Positions 11,901 to 23,673 of a stretch of 64,000 bases of DNA are shown here, in pieces. The position numbers and the translations under genes are program-made. Under the pieces are notes generated by a model. It was given only the letters and a program-made list of their open reading frames with translations. It made no database searches and was not told where the DNA came from. Position 1 is the stretch's first letter, and each line of letters opens with the position of its first letter. The stretch comes from Ignelater luminosus (Eukaryota; Arthropoda; Insecta; Coleoptera; Elateridae): the NCBI GenBank assembly GCA_011009095.1, contig VTPC01090547.1, positions 359,195 to 423,194 on the forward strand, written 5' to 3'.

Positions 11901-12590
11901 CTACCTACTAAACACATTTTTTCAAATTTAACCTGAGTATGGAATTTAATTCTATCAAGTCTGAGACAGCTGCAACAGTCCCAAAATGAAAACTTATACT
12001 GTTCTGTAAAGTGTATCCAAAGGTAGCTTTGTTATCTGTAGGAAATATCAGAAAACGCACAGAAAACTTGTACAGAACGATTATGTTTACGTTCTAGATT
12101 TCTTTCTAACTATACAGGATGTTTTATGAGACCACGGCATATTGCATAATTATTTAATTGATGCTTTTTTTTTGTGTACCGTTTATGAGTCTTACTAAAT
12201 AGACGTTGTTTCCATTAAGGCAGTTGTTCATTTTTATTTGAGAATAACATACTACATATCTTACATCAGCAGTTTTTGTTATACAGAGTGAAAATTCAAT
12301 TGCTACTTTTTATTGGTAATTTATATTTTCGTATGTTTTTTTAGGAACACAATGCGTTTTTGGAAAGCAAAAAGTCCAAGAAAGCCACCTTCTTTAGGAA
12401 AAAAGTTTGAACAAACTTCCAAATGAAATTGAAGTTGCACGTGGAAACTCAGGTTGGGTGGGTTTCAATAAATTTTAAAAATGCTCCATTAAACATTGCT
12501 AACGTGTAATTTTAATAATAATCTGCCTAAGAGTTTATCATAAATTGGTTCTCGTGTTAACCGATCCACAGGTACAACAATTCATTCATT
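8960..12590. other. Intronic sequence without recognisable genes
   Basis: I see only AT-rich sequence. A two-unit TTAGG-like string lies at 9313-9326. A repeat-family word (TGTACAGAACGATTATG, about 12070) is followed by ACTATACAGGATGTTTTATG (about 12112), resembling the element at 3249-3428. A TATACAGAGTG motif is near 12279. Confidence 0.5.
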
Positions 12591-12599
12591 TTACGATAC

Positions 12600-13250
12600 C
12601 ATAACTAACTGAATTAGTCCATTTCTAATATACAAAACAAACAAAATAATACAAATATAGAATTTTATCCCAATATTTGGATATTAACATGGGCGTACCG
12701 CAAGGCTCGGTGCTCGGCCCGGTACTTTAATACCACAACAAATCAGGCACATTTTACGATACATACCGAAGACACCTCGCTGGTAATATGGAATCAGTGT
12801 AGTACTATATTAGAAGATAAATGTAATATTGCACTTAAATTTTCCTAAACCCTAAAAAAACAAAATCCATTCGATTAGTGATTTAAGCCTACATGTCATG
12901 AACAAGACTATACCACATAAAGAATATGTAAAATTCCTGGGCTTGCATATCGACAAGTGCCTTCACTGGAAACATCATTGTGATCAACTTACTAAAAACT
13001 ATCAATTTCATTACTTGCATGTTTAGGAATCTAAAATTCTTACAATAATTCAGTTGGCTGTAGTACACTATTATTATGTTGAATTACATCTACGCTATGG
13101 GATTTATTGCTGGGGTTGGTTCCTATTAAATATTTCCTTTCGGGACTTTAGCAGCAGATCTAAGGATCTGTTTCATATTACACAAAATAAGATGATGGTG
13201 ACAGTCTACTTTCCTAATTGTATTGGACTCAAGGTATTAAATTAAAACTT
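12600..13250 (+). pseudogene. Jockey/R1-like LINE reverse transcriptase fragment
   Basis: This is a piece of a non-LTR reverse transcriptase. The palm motif MGVPQGSVLGPVL begins at 12690. It is followed after frameshifts by TEDTSLVIW (a decayed ADD box), NPKKTKSIRL (about 12850), VKFLGLHIDKCLHWKHHCDQ (about 12929) and VELHLRYGIYCWG (about 13078-13120). This order is that of the RT palm, thumb and post-RT region of Jockey/R1-type elements. The Asp pair of the catalytic box reads ED here. The fragment is truncated at both ends and abuts the mariner fossil that starts at about 13282. Confidence 0.8.
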
Positions 13251-13281
13251 GTGCTACAGTCAAATTGTTTAGAAAAAAAAC

Positions 13282-14270
13282 TTAAACAGTAATACACTTG
13301 GTCCAACGTTTTTCTAGTAATTCTACCCCTTTCTTGTAATGATCTTTCGGAAGCTCCTCAAAATAGGTGTTCACTGCTGCAATGATCTCTTCGTGTGTCT
13401 TAAAATGCTTTCCAGCCACAGATTTTTTAAATTTGGAAAAAGGTGTAGGTAAGTCTGACGATGCTAAATCCGGAAGATAAGGCAGATGTTCCAACAAATC
13501 ATACCTCATTCTAGTCATTGCAATTGCACTTTAGTGAGGAGATGCATTTTCCTGATGATAAAGCACTTTCTTTTTCAATAAACCAGGTTTTTTGCTTTAA
13601 TACCTTTATCTAATTTGTCTAGACGGCTTGAATGGTATCGTCCAGTAACGGTTTGTCCTTTTTCCAATAAATCAATCAAAAGTATTCCGCTTAAGTCCCC
13701 GAATACCGACGCCATAACCTCACCAGTTGATGAAACTGACTAGCCTTCTTTGGAGCTGGACAACCAGTTTGATCGACGGTCAACAAATGTGGTGCCCATC
13801 TTGCGCAGAATCTCTTCATTTACAAATTTTGTGTTACAATATGGTAAACGCGTTTAGTTGAAATGACGGCAGTCTTAGCTAACTTTGCAACATTCAATCG
13901 CTTGTCTGCAAGGACCATATCGTGTATTTTTTGTACCATTTCTGTAGTTGTAACACTTTTGGGCGTTTTCCACACTGGTGGAAACAGTGGAAAATGATGG
14001 TGTAGATTTCTTCAACACTTTTTGTAACCTTTCATGAATTTCCGTCACCGATAAAGCTTCCAAAACAAGAGACTTAATCACTGAACGATCTTCTGTTTTC
14101 TCCATTTTGACAACACACGTTTGGCGTGCTTTGCGAGCACTTGTTTCACACAGATTGAGTTGATACAATAGAATGAATTTTTGGCGGATGTTTATTGAAA
14201 GATAGAATGTTAAAATGACATTAACAACTTGACACTACTAGCGTCGCGTATAGGTCATTCCAAGAACTTT
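13282..14270 (-). pseudogene. mariner-type transposase fossil with 5' end
   Basis: This is a Tc1/mariner-superfamily transposase read right to left. The N-terminal part (14168-13875) includes KTEDRSVIKSLVLEAL and a helix-turn-helix start. The middle is frameshifted: RWAPHLLTVDQ near 13800, then APKKA near 13750. The block that should carry the first catalytic Asp is missing there. The second catalytic position reads HQENASPH (about 13560), Glu where the family has Asp. The C-terminal part (13518-13282) has PYLPDLASSD, which retains the third Asp, and NTYFEELPKDHYKKGVELLE, ending at RWTKCI. Upstream, the bases around 14240-14270 read as the complement of AAAAGTTCTTGGAATGACC, a typical mariner 5' end. 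No convincing 3' repeat is visible. Confidence 0.87.
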
Positions 14271-14635
14271 TCAAATTATCCTCATATTATAATCCTACTA
14301 ACTTTGATTCTACCTGTACCAATAAGGATTGTACCTTCCCAATGATAAGTAACGATTACTTTATATGTTACATTGGATAAAATCAATATAAGCAATATAA
14401 AATTCAGAATTCCCTCTTATAATCTCATTTAATAAAAATTAATTTATAATTTAAAAATAGGGGTACCTCTACTTTTGTTGACACCCGGTATGTCTACTAA
14501 CATAACGAATCTGCTCCGTATCACCATCATTTACTTGCATACCCAAAAGATTCTTATAAACAGATTTTTATTTAAACATTATATCACGAGAGATTCCAAT
14601 TTAAAAACATCAGAAAAGTGGCAATGATATAAAAC
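14271..14635. other. Intronic sequence, no recognisable content
   Basis: AT-rich spacer between the mariner fossil and a small inverted-repeat element. I see nothing nameable. Confidence 0.5.
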
Positions 14636-14781
14636 ATATACCGTGTGACTAGAATAACAGGACACAATAAGGCAACAATGTTTCTAACATTTACTTTACA
14701 AATAATTCTATTTAAAAAACTTTCAGTTTAATCACCTGGTGAAAACTAGCGCCTTATTTTCTGTTCTGGTCACCCTGTATA
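14636..14781. repeat. Short MITE, about 145 bp, with ACAGGGTGACCAGAA-type ends
   Basis: The left end (TATACCGTGTGACTAGAATA, then ACAGGACACAATAAGGC) pairs imperfectly with the reverse complement of the right end (TATACAGGGTGACCAGAACA, then GAAAATAAGGC). The arms are about 33 bases. There is no coding potential. Ends beginning ACAGGGTG recur through the window. Confidence 0.65.
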
Positions 14782-16344
14782 TATGATAACCTAACTAGCA
14801 CATATACACTCAAGAATGTATAAAATTTCTCAACAGCGATTTTATATTACCAGACATATTGCATTCGCAAATATAGGGATGTATTCCTATTGATATTCAA
14901 AAGTCGACAATTCCATGCAAATTTAATTTACTTCGCACATCGCTATGCACTTATAAAAATAGCGATGTACAGCAAATAGCAATTGTTTTACGAATTTACA
15001 AATACATAATACTATGAAATTCGCAAAAACAATATTCTTGTTTGCGATTTTTAAATAAAATCGAATTCATTTTGTTAAATTTATTTGCTTTATATTTGAA
15101 CATTTTACAAAATGTCAGGGTACATTTTACCTAAAATAACCTCAAACCCTAGAAGTTTCTAAGCCTGTACAGCACGTATCATGTCGCGTTTGGGGTGATT
15201 TATTATTATATGTTGCGCTTTTAGTGTACACATAAAAACAAAGACCCTAGTTCACCATTATTACTCTAGAGTTAATTATTTGGTATAGTAGAACAGAGGA
15301 ATGCGTGCACCTAAAAAACGTCTAAAAGCTCGGACCTAAGTGGACAAAGCTGACAATCAACAATGCTTTAAAAAAGTATTATTAAGTCAGATTTTACTTT
15401 TTTGCAGCAGTTTTAATACAATTCCTTGTTCATGAAACGCTTTAAGAATTCAGAACAAAAAGGGGATTAGATTTGAATCTTATGTCGAAACACTAAACAG
15501 TTTTCTCTTGAAGTGGCTTCTTTTTGACTGGACAAGACTTCTTTGAGCCTTTTTACTCGAACGAACGAAATCATCCACTTCGGCGGTATCCATTGCAAAC
15601 CACTTCACTAGCCCTTTGCAACTTCAGGATTTATAGATCAAGAGCTTCACCGTGAAGGGGTGGTACCGCACCAAGTCTAAGATATATACAACGAGCCTTT
15701 CTTGTATTCAATTATAGGAGAAAAGGGTTTTTTCGTTTTTCTTTTCAATGAACTTTGTGAAAAACGTTACCTTTTGTATAAAATCTGTTTTAAAAGTGAA
15801 AATACATTTCTTGTTCGTCTATTGAGACCACAGAATCGAATTTCCTTTTTTCTAAATTATAAATACACAGAATACCTAAAGAATATTTACTGTCTCGGCA
15901 ATACAATTACTGTCGCGACGACAAGAGAAAAACAAAGTTAAAACAGAAACTCGAAACAAAAGACAAACTTTTTAACAAAATTTTATTGCCCTTTTTTCTA
16001 ACCTACATTTTTATGACAGTCGTTTTTTTTCAATACAATTATAATGCTCTTTACGTTATCTAGGTTATTCCATTTATATGCTTTAAGCTCAGGTTAACAA
16101 GCCTAAAAATTATTGAAAACTAAAACCGAGGCACTTACCGTTCTATGAACATGAGTTTTCTTGTCTTTTTCTATGTTTGTATTTTTAAGGAAATATTTAA
16201 AAAATTGGATTTTATTGATATAGTGATGCATTACGCTGCTCAATAAAGCTGGGGACACTAAACTATGCAATATGCAGTGAATCTCATGTTTATAATAAAA
16301 TACATACCTATACCTAATTAATGTTTAATCCTTAAATTGGGAAG
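14782..16344. other. Intronic sequence, no recognisable content
   Basis: Generic AT-rich sequence. The 79-codon open frame at 15702-15941 matches nothing I know. Confidence 0.5.
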
Positions 16345-17150
16345 TTGAAACCTGTTGGAACTATTAACTTCCTCATGGTGCCTTTTCGAGGTATTCCTTT
16401 TTGACTTTATAATGACCTTGTTGTACGCAGTCAACAGCTTCTTTATATTATTCGTTTCTCATTCCTTCTGTTCTTGCCCTGTTGAACAGTGTGCGTGTTG
16501 TCTTTCTCTTTTTAGAAAAATCCTGGATTCACTAAACTGAGTTGGTTACGTCCATTTCTATTTGAATGCAGTTTTCGTTGGTTGCAATGATGCCCCTTTC
16601 TGTTTGCTTCATAGCAACTTTAAGATTTTATCACTCCTTAATGTTATCATTAACCCTCTGAAGATCTCTTTTAGAAAGTCTATCTTGATAGTATCCCAAA
16701 CATTTTTCTAGGGTTGCAGTAGTTTTGTTATATCAAAACGAATGTGTCTGTGATCAGAACGATTTTCTCTCCGGCATTTATTAAATCTTCGGGGGGACCA
16801 ACTATCCCATCTAGCATACAAACGCAGGCACCACTCAAGCTTAAAAGCCAACCCTCCAAGCGGGGAATTTGAATCCACGGACCTAACGTTATCCGGTTTG
16901 TTCACTGTTTCAGTTATGGCAGTTGCCGGATTTCTAGAACATAGTCTTGTTTACAAGTATGCATGCTATGAAAGCTTCGTGTGTACTATTTTAGTTTGGT
17001 TTGACTACCTACCTCATCAAGACCACTTACTTTACCCTTATAAATCTAAAGTTCTTGAATAAGGGCCATGTCACAGCTTTGCATTAGGGTCCCTGCTTTG
17101 CTATGATGGAGGTTCAACTAGATAATTAAGGTACTACTCATGTCGGATCC
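16345..17150 (-). pseudogene. R1-like LINE fragment, endonuclease and following region
   Basis: Read right to left, the start near 17100 shows CDMALIQEL and IYKGKVSGLDE, the early endonuclease motifs of R1/Jockey-type elements. Further on, 16905-16708 contains RENRSDHRHIRFDI, the conserved SDHR motif at the end of the nuclease domain. Beyond it, WDTIKIDFLKEIF (about 16690) and a basic stretch ending QKEYLEKAP (about 16380) fit the linker before the RT. The central GDFNA motif is not readable, and there are many stops. It may derive from the same family as the fragment at 28003-28600, but the two do not overlap, so this cannot be tested here. Confidence 0.7.
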
Positions 17151-17159
17151 TGCGAGTGT

Positions 17160-20050
17160 AGGACTGGTGAAGCCCCATCTACCAGTATAAGGCACTCTTG
17201 TGTCATTCATCCATTAGGCTTTGAAGTTAAGAAAGTGTTTTTTGACTTTACAGCCTAGATCCATCGAGTTCTATTTAAAAAGCGCCCTGCAGTTGCTCCT
17301 AGAACCATACCATATTCCTGTCAACGTTTATAACCCTTAGCGCCTTTACTTCATAAAAACCCCAGCCATCCCAAAATTTGTCAGCGCCATCGTTATTAGG
17401 TTGGGACTGATTCTCACGGAAAACAAAATGGGTACTTCTCTTCACGTAAAATTTCTCAACGGATCAAACTGATTTTTAAATATTTTACGAATATCCCTGT
17501 TAGGCGTTTTTTTTCTTAAATTGCACTCTGTATCTTAAAGGTGGTGTGCTTTTGGGAATTAGTCTATACAAGAGTTTTATACTATCTTATATCTGTTTAT
17601 ACGCCATCTCGGCCTGGACAGCCCAGTGGTAATGAAATCTGCCACCAATAAGCAAGAAGAAGATTTTTTGCTCTGGGATCAAACTCATGAAGACATAAGA
17701 CCCCCGAGTAGACGATGCCCAAATGAATTGAAACTTTGTTTTTATTTCGTAGCAAATGAAAGAAAAATGTTTCAGATTATTATTATGCTTTACCATTTGG
17801 TATTTGATATGTCCATACATAGAACTGAATACGCCATACCAAAATTTTTGAGAATTTCTAACATTTAGCTGCCCCTTTATCTTACGTAGATTATTTCTTT
17901 TATACTTATCAATAAATTCGAAATAGTGTGAGATTATTGTATTTAGTACATTCTTTGACTTAGTCTAAATTGCTGCCAAATGGTAATCTTCGGAACTTAA
18001 AATACCAAAATAGAATATCAATAATTTTCTTTAATTCAAAAAATAGACCATCTAATGATGGAAAGTAGAAGTTTAAAAATATACAGACGTGCAAGCCTAC
18101 AGTTGTTGGCTTCTTAGATCGGTATCTTTCATGTATTTCTGTCTAAAATGGCATTTTTGTTCTTTGAGGTTTAGCATCCCTAATTCAGCCGAGACGAGAA
18201 TGAAGAAATCTTGGACGCTAAATCAATTACGTATTCCCCAGATATTGTCTACTTTCATAAAAAGAGCGTTTGATTAATTTGTCATGAGATTCAAATGTAC
18301 AGCAATATTAATCAACCTGTTTCCTGTAAGAAGGGGCATGTCTAAATAATTATGCTACAATTTACCAAGTTGCTTGTTGGTTTGATTTTCCCACAGCGCA
18401 TCGCCTTATATATGTTGTTCTATTTATTAAAGAAACAAACTATTCTTTATGAAATTGGACAGCTTTTTATGCAAATATTACTCTTGTGAATTACGATATG
18501 CTAAAATTGAAATTCCCTTTTGAGAGAAGCAAAAAAACCATTTATTAGCGATAAGAACCGTGATTGAAAATTATTTATGTCAATTTAAAGCTAAATGTTG
18601 ATGGTATTTATTGGTGAAAACGCCTTTGAGATTTTTTTTCTTTTGTTATCTAACTTGAAAAGTAGATTTTTTCGTTCTTATTTCATATTTTTTATTCCGA
18701 GTATCATCGATTTCTATTTCTTCCATGACTATACCTAGGGAAATAATATGGTAAAGGTCCTATTGATATTAGATTTTACCTTAATTAGACGACATTTCGT
18801 GCTCCTACCACCGTGCTAATTATAACATTTACACAACGAAGCTTACAAGTAGGTACTTAGACATTAATTAAGGAGATTAGAATAATTCAAGTGGCTGTTC
18901 TTAGGATGCGTGTAAATGTTATAAGAATGATTTTCTTTGGAATGTGTGCAATTATTATTAATATCGATGCAAGCAATTTGCTTTAAATATCCTTACTGAT
19001 ATTTTATTTATGTTATAATAAGTTGAAATTAAATTGCGACAGGCTAGTTTTAATAACAATCATCAGGAGCAAATTTATTTCAAGGCATAATTTCGGTACA
19101 TCTTTCAAGAAAATTTGCATTTCTTCGTTGAGCACACATAAAATTAAATTGTAAATTTATTCTGATGCTACCCGATGTTTACGTTGGTCTAAAATGTTCT
19201 AAAATAGTATGTAAATCACGTGCAACCTTCCTGCGAAATATTTTCACGCTGTACCGTAGAACAAATAATCAAAATCTAATTAATAAAATTAGGCTTAGAT
19301 TATTTAAAATGAAAATTAATCAAAAGAGAAGTTAGATAAAAAGATAAATTTTAACGAAGGAAACTACATTTCTTTGAAGAAATAAACTAAACAAGACTGT
19401 AGCAACGCGACAAGTGTTGAAAGACGACGGTTAATGAAAGACCAGCTTTCGTCCTGAAAACTGCTGAGAACATTTGTTTCTCAAGGAGTTGCATGCTTTG
19501 TCTTCGAAATCGTCAACGACGGCTTTTTTATTTGCGCTGGAAAAAGACGTATGACCTTCCACTGCTCAAAGTAATACGTTTAGAAACAAATCTTTGTAGA
19601 TTTTCAGGCCCGTAAATATATATTTAAAAATATAGGAATATTAGCTAACATTTTTTTTAAATTAGTGTTCTATTCAATTTAATCATTTCTATAACAAAAT
19701 AGTTTTGATCATAATTGCTACAAAGACGAAACGTATTTGGTGATTTGCAGTATGGTTGCTCATCTGGAACGCTCACTCTACATTAATCACAATGTAGAAT
19801 TGAGAGCCATTTGGTCTAACCGCGAATTTCCCCCTTCAGAATTTAATATTTGCTCTAATAGTTTAATAAATTTGTCCGTAATAAATAAGTAATGACAGAT
19901 AGGATTGAATGTGAAGGGCTAAATTGATTAATACCTTTTGGCGCGCTTTAACTAGCCTGTTACAATATTAATTCGAACAGTATATTTCTTTAATTAATTT
20001 TCTAACTTATCTAACATTAGAAGCGCTACGATTTATTGTCAGAATCATAA
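17160..20050. other. Intronic sequence, no recognisable content
   Basis: A moderately GC-richer patch at about 17100-17420 may be more element debris. The rest is ordinary AT-rich sequence, with no frame or repeat I can name. Confidence 0.45.
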
Positions 20051-20053
20051 AAT

Positions 20054-20840
20054 ACAGGGTGTCCGGTAAAAATGTTCAGAAAATTAGGATACGGCTTCGT
20101 TTAGATTTTCTTGTTTCTTTAATATCTCGAGAACAACGTGCGATATTAAGATGCAATCTTTTCCACGTGGGTGTTGCTACAATACGTCTACTATTCTGAA
20201 AATGATTGCATTGATTGTTACTTGACAGAAGCGAAGGTGAAACGCCAGTAGTGAAATGTGTATCTACACTCATTTTAGCAGAAAAAGTTTCTTTTGTGTT
20301 TTTTTCGTAAGATGCGTTGTTTTTGAGTAAAACGGAATTTTGTTATATTTGTTTTTTAAATATCGTGAAAACTTTATGCAATGTTCAGATGCAATCTTCT
20401 GTGTGGCTATTTAGGTATCCTTACCTGTGGCAAGCATTTAAGGAGATGTTTAACTTTGATACTCTTCTTTCCGATGCTCGGTTGGTGCTCGGGCGTCAAA
20501 TTTTGTAAGAGGGTTTACTCCCTCACCTCGCCCTTGAGGCGGTCGGGCGAGGTCTCGCCGGGCAGCTACGATGGAGACCCGGTGACTCCAGGGGTCGACG
20601 GCTGAAAGAGAATGGTCTGCGGCTCAAATAAAAGTCAGAATAAACCTAAACAATATTTATTAAGCAGAGGCATCAAAATAAACATAAAGGTACAAAGCAG
20701 GTGTTAGAATCACAAAATTAAAAACGAATAATAAATGCAACCTAACAAATATTTGCAGGCGCTATCAATCGGCACCACTTGGTGGCCGGATAAGCCTGTT
20801 GGCGTATACAATGTGCGGATAACCATAAAGTATAATAATT
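20054..20840. repeat. Unassigned repeat-like region with an ACAGGGTGTCC end and a GC-rich patch
   Basis: The region starts with TACAGGGTGTCCGGTAAAAA, and the word GATGCAATCTT occurs twice (about 20150 and 20389). It is followed at about 20515-20610 by an unusually GC-rich stretch (GCCGGGCAGCTACGATGGAG). The composition differs sharply from the flanks, which suggests inserted mobile DNA. I could not assign a class, and the short open frames here are not convincing genes. Confidence 0.35.
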
Positions 20841-21548
20841 AAATAATAATTCCATTACTAACTGTCCTTTAATTTATAAAAGTCAAAGTTACTTCGTTAC
20901 ACTCTGAATCTAGAAAACTGTGCATTTAAAGGCATAAGTCTATGGAAACTTTTCTTCAAATTTTTTCATGTAGAATCACTTTTTGAAATATTCTGTATAT
21001 ATAACCTTGTAACTCCTAATTCTTAGCTGTAACTACACCAGCTTTGTACAAATTATAATCATCTTAGTTTTTCATTTTCTAAGCGTACCATCGAATAGCT
21101 AAGTATACAGGGTGTCCCAAATTGAGTAGGATAGTATGAATAACTTTCTTATTATTATAGTTGGAGTTTTAGTTAAATGGGCAATGTTGTGCAATTTTGT
21201 ACGCTGATTCATATTTAGGTTAGAAAAATCTAAAATTCATAACCGATTAGCTAGGAGATTTTAGAAGTAAAGAGTATCACCATTGGTATTATGAGCCCTC
21301 GAATAAACATAGGAATATAGCGATGTAGATAAAAGGAAAGTATATAAGGTAGAGGGTGTAAGTCTGTTTGGTAAAATAAGACAGCAATGTGTGCGTGCTC
21401 TGATATATGGAGAAATAATTCAGCCATCCTTGTTGGTTGTGCGGTCTCGCCAGTTGAATGATTAAAGCTAGAAGAGAGCTGCCAATTACAAACTTCTATG
21501 TTCTATGGTGACAATTCTCTGCTAATCTTACTTTGACAGCATTCTTTT
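20841..21548. other. Intronic sequence with one ACAGGGTGTCCC motif
   Basis: TACAGGGTGTCCCAAATTGAG begins at about 21108. No clear inverted partner was found. Otherwise nothing is recognised. Confidence 0.4.
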
Positions 21549-23620
21549 AAGTGGCTACTGCAGTGATATAATAATTCATAGTAAAACAGAAGTGAAAGAT
21601 CATTTGAAAAAGCTAAGAACAGTCTTCGATTGTCACAGAACAGCTGAAGTTAAATTAAAACCTTCTAAAGGTGCACTTCTAAAACCCAAAGTGAAATATT
21701 TAGGTCATATAATACCTGGTAATGGTATTCAAGCAGATCTAGCCAAACATCAAGCCCTAAAATCGCTTCCTATTCCGACATCAGTTAAAAAAGTTAAAGA
21801 ATGGTATCGATGATTTATCAAGACGTTTGCTGATATAGCAGGACCAATAATGTCATTGACAAAGAAAAACACCAAAATCATAATGGACAAGAAAAGTATA
21901 ACAGCTTTCAGCAGACTGACAGAAGCCGTAGCAAACGACAGTATATTAGTCCATCCTGATTTTACTGAGAAATTTCTCATTGAATGTGATGCATCTAAAA
22001 CAGCTAGTAGTGCAATGCTTAGTCAGGAAAAAGACAAATTCTCGCGACCCATTGCTTTTGCTTACAGAAAAAGAATGTTTAAGTGTAATCTTTGCGATTC
22101 ATCAATTTTAATGTTATCTCTACGAAAGAAAATTTACAATGGCTATTATCCGTGAAGGATGCCGCTTCCAGGTTAGCAAGATGAAGTTTGAAACTCTCAG
22201 AATACAATTTCTCTGTTGTACATAGAAGTGGAAAACAACTCCAATGCAGACGCAATGTCCACCTGCAACAAATTCCTACAAATTAGAAACGTTGAACTAA
22301 TAACAAATAAGAATCTTTAAGAAATCGAAGGCCGTCTATGGGGCTGTATAGAAAATATCGCACTAGCTCATTGTGTTTCAGAGAATCTAAGTATGGGGAA
22401 AGGTATTGCTTTAGGCTTCAAAATAAAACTTGCTTCTACAAGACATGTTTTGGCGCAAAGGAAAAAGGTGGGAGAAACAGCTGGCAAAACAGAATATTTA
22501 TTACTTAATTACAGAAAAGTAATTTCATTACAAACCCTCCTACGAACAGCTATGGAAAATACTCCAAGACTTCAAAGAAAAAGTAATACAGCTTCAAGAC
22601 ACAAGTATTGCTATGCCAAGGCTAGCATGATTAACTGGGACAATGTCCAGGATATGATTAAATGTCTTTTAAAAGATAGCAACATCAAAATTATTGTTTA
22701 TTAGCTACAGTTTCAACAAGAACTAAACTAGAAAGGAATTTTAAAAGTACATAAAGAATCCGAGTTGTTGCCCATCTTAGATAAATATCAAGTCTATCAG
22801 TTACAACAGGAAAACGAGTTCTGTAGGGCAGCACAAGTAACCATCGATAATGAAGGAAACAACAGCAATTTCTACCTCCATACCAACAATCTTTTGTACA
22901 AAAGAGCTCAATGGGAAATTCCATCCATTTTACAAGGATTTCACGACTCAGCTCCAGGTGTAGAAAAAACGTCACTCTACATTAAACAAAAATGTTTTTG
23001 GCCAAACATGCAAAATGATATTAGTATTTTCCGTAACCAGAGGAAAACATCTCTTCATCTCAAACGAGAACTATTACAAAAATTCCTCCCTCTTGATAGT
23101 CCACTACAACGATGTAACATGGATATTGTGAAGCATTTGTTACGTCCACAGGTGGGAACAAATTATATTATCATTTCAGTGCAACTTTATAAAATGGTTA
23201 GCAATTTTACTTATATCGGACCAGAAAGCTGAAGCACTAGTAAATAACATTTTTGTACGGTTTGTAATACCGGAACAGCTGATAACGGATAAAGAGACAA
23301 ATTTTATAAACGAAATATTCAAGAATTTGTGTGAAAAACTCAAAATTAAGAAAATCACAACAAGTGATTTCCATCCTCAATCTAATGCAGAACAAGCTCA
23401 TAGCGTTCTCAAAGATTTGCTATCACACTATACCTCTAAAGATCAATTTGATTGGGAAGCCTGGTTGTCACTCTTTCAGCTACATTAGCAGCAAATTATT
23501 GTGGAACAAGCCTACAAAAGGACAAGTGATAAATTGTACATTGACATAGTATACAGAAGGGAAAGTACTGAAAAATCGTCTCTTGATGGCTCCTCTCAAT
23601 CCCTTAGCCTTAAGTTCTGT
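21549..23620 (+). pseudogene. Ty3/Gypsy retrotransposon pol fragment (RT end, RNase H, macrodomain, integrase)
   Basis: This is a 5'-truncated, decayed LTR-retrotransposon polyprotein. It starts in the RT catalytic box, which reads YCSDIIIHS (one Asp replaced by Ser), and continues through the RT thumb with VKYLGHIIPGNGIQ (about 21690). The RNase H domain follows with FLIECDASKTASSAML (about 21972) and then LSVKDAASRLA and EYNFSVVHRSGKQ (about 22150-22230). A macrodomain-like segment lies at 22321-22704. The integrase region then shows ILQGFHDSAP and GVEKTSLYIKQKCFWP (about 22930-23005), MDIVKHLL, and, after a frameshift, ITDKETNFINEIF and DFHPQSNAE (about 23280-23400). In-frame stops occur at about 21811, 22184 and 22318, and there are several frameshifts. 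The gag and protease parts are absent on this strand, and no LTR was found. Confidence 0.88.
22321..22704 (+). pseudogene. TARG1/OARD1-like macrodomain segment inside the Gypsy pol fragment
   Basis: Macrodomains of this type bind ADP-ribose and remove it from proteins. The segment reads IEGRLWGCIENIALAHCVSE, then NLSMGKGIALGFKIKL, matching the first conserved loop of TARG1-type macrodomains. A second frame gives YYLITEK, then a stop, then HYKPSYEQLWKILQDFKEK, and later TSIAMPRLA. The first frame resumes as INWDNVQDMIKCLLKDSNIK followed by IIVY, so the landmarks occur in the expected order. The GCGLD-like loop with the catalytic Asp of TARG1 appears deleted after MPRLA, and the position of its catalytic Lys reads Glu in the better frame. 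The first part shares a frame with the end of the RNase H region (NSNADAMS), interrupted by one stop at 22318. The integrase zinc-binding region begins about 60 bases downstream. Confidence 0.82.
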
Positions 23621-23673
23621 CATTAAGAATAAACTTGGTTACGTAGGAAGAGTCCTTTGGAAAATTCTGTAGA

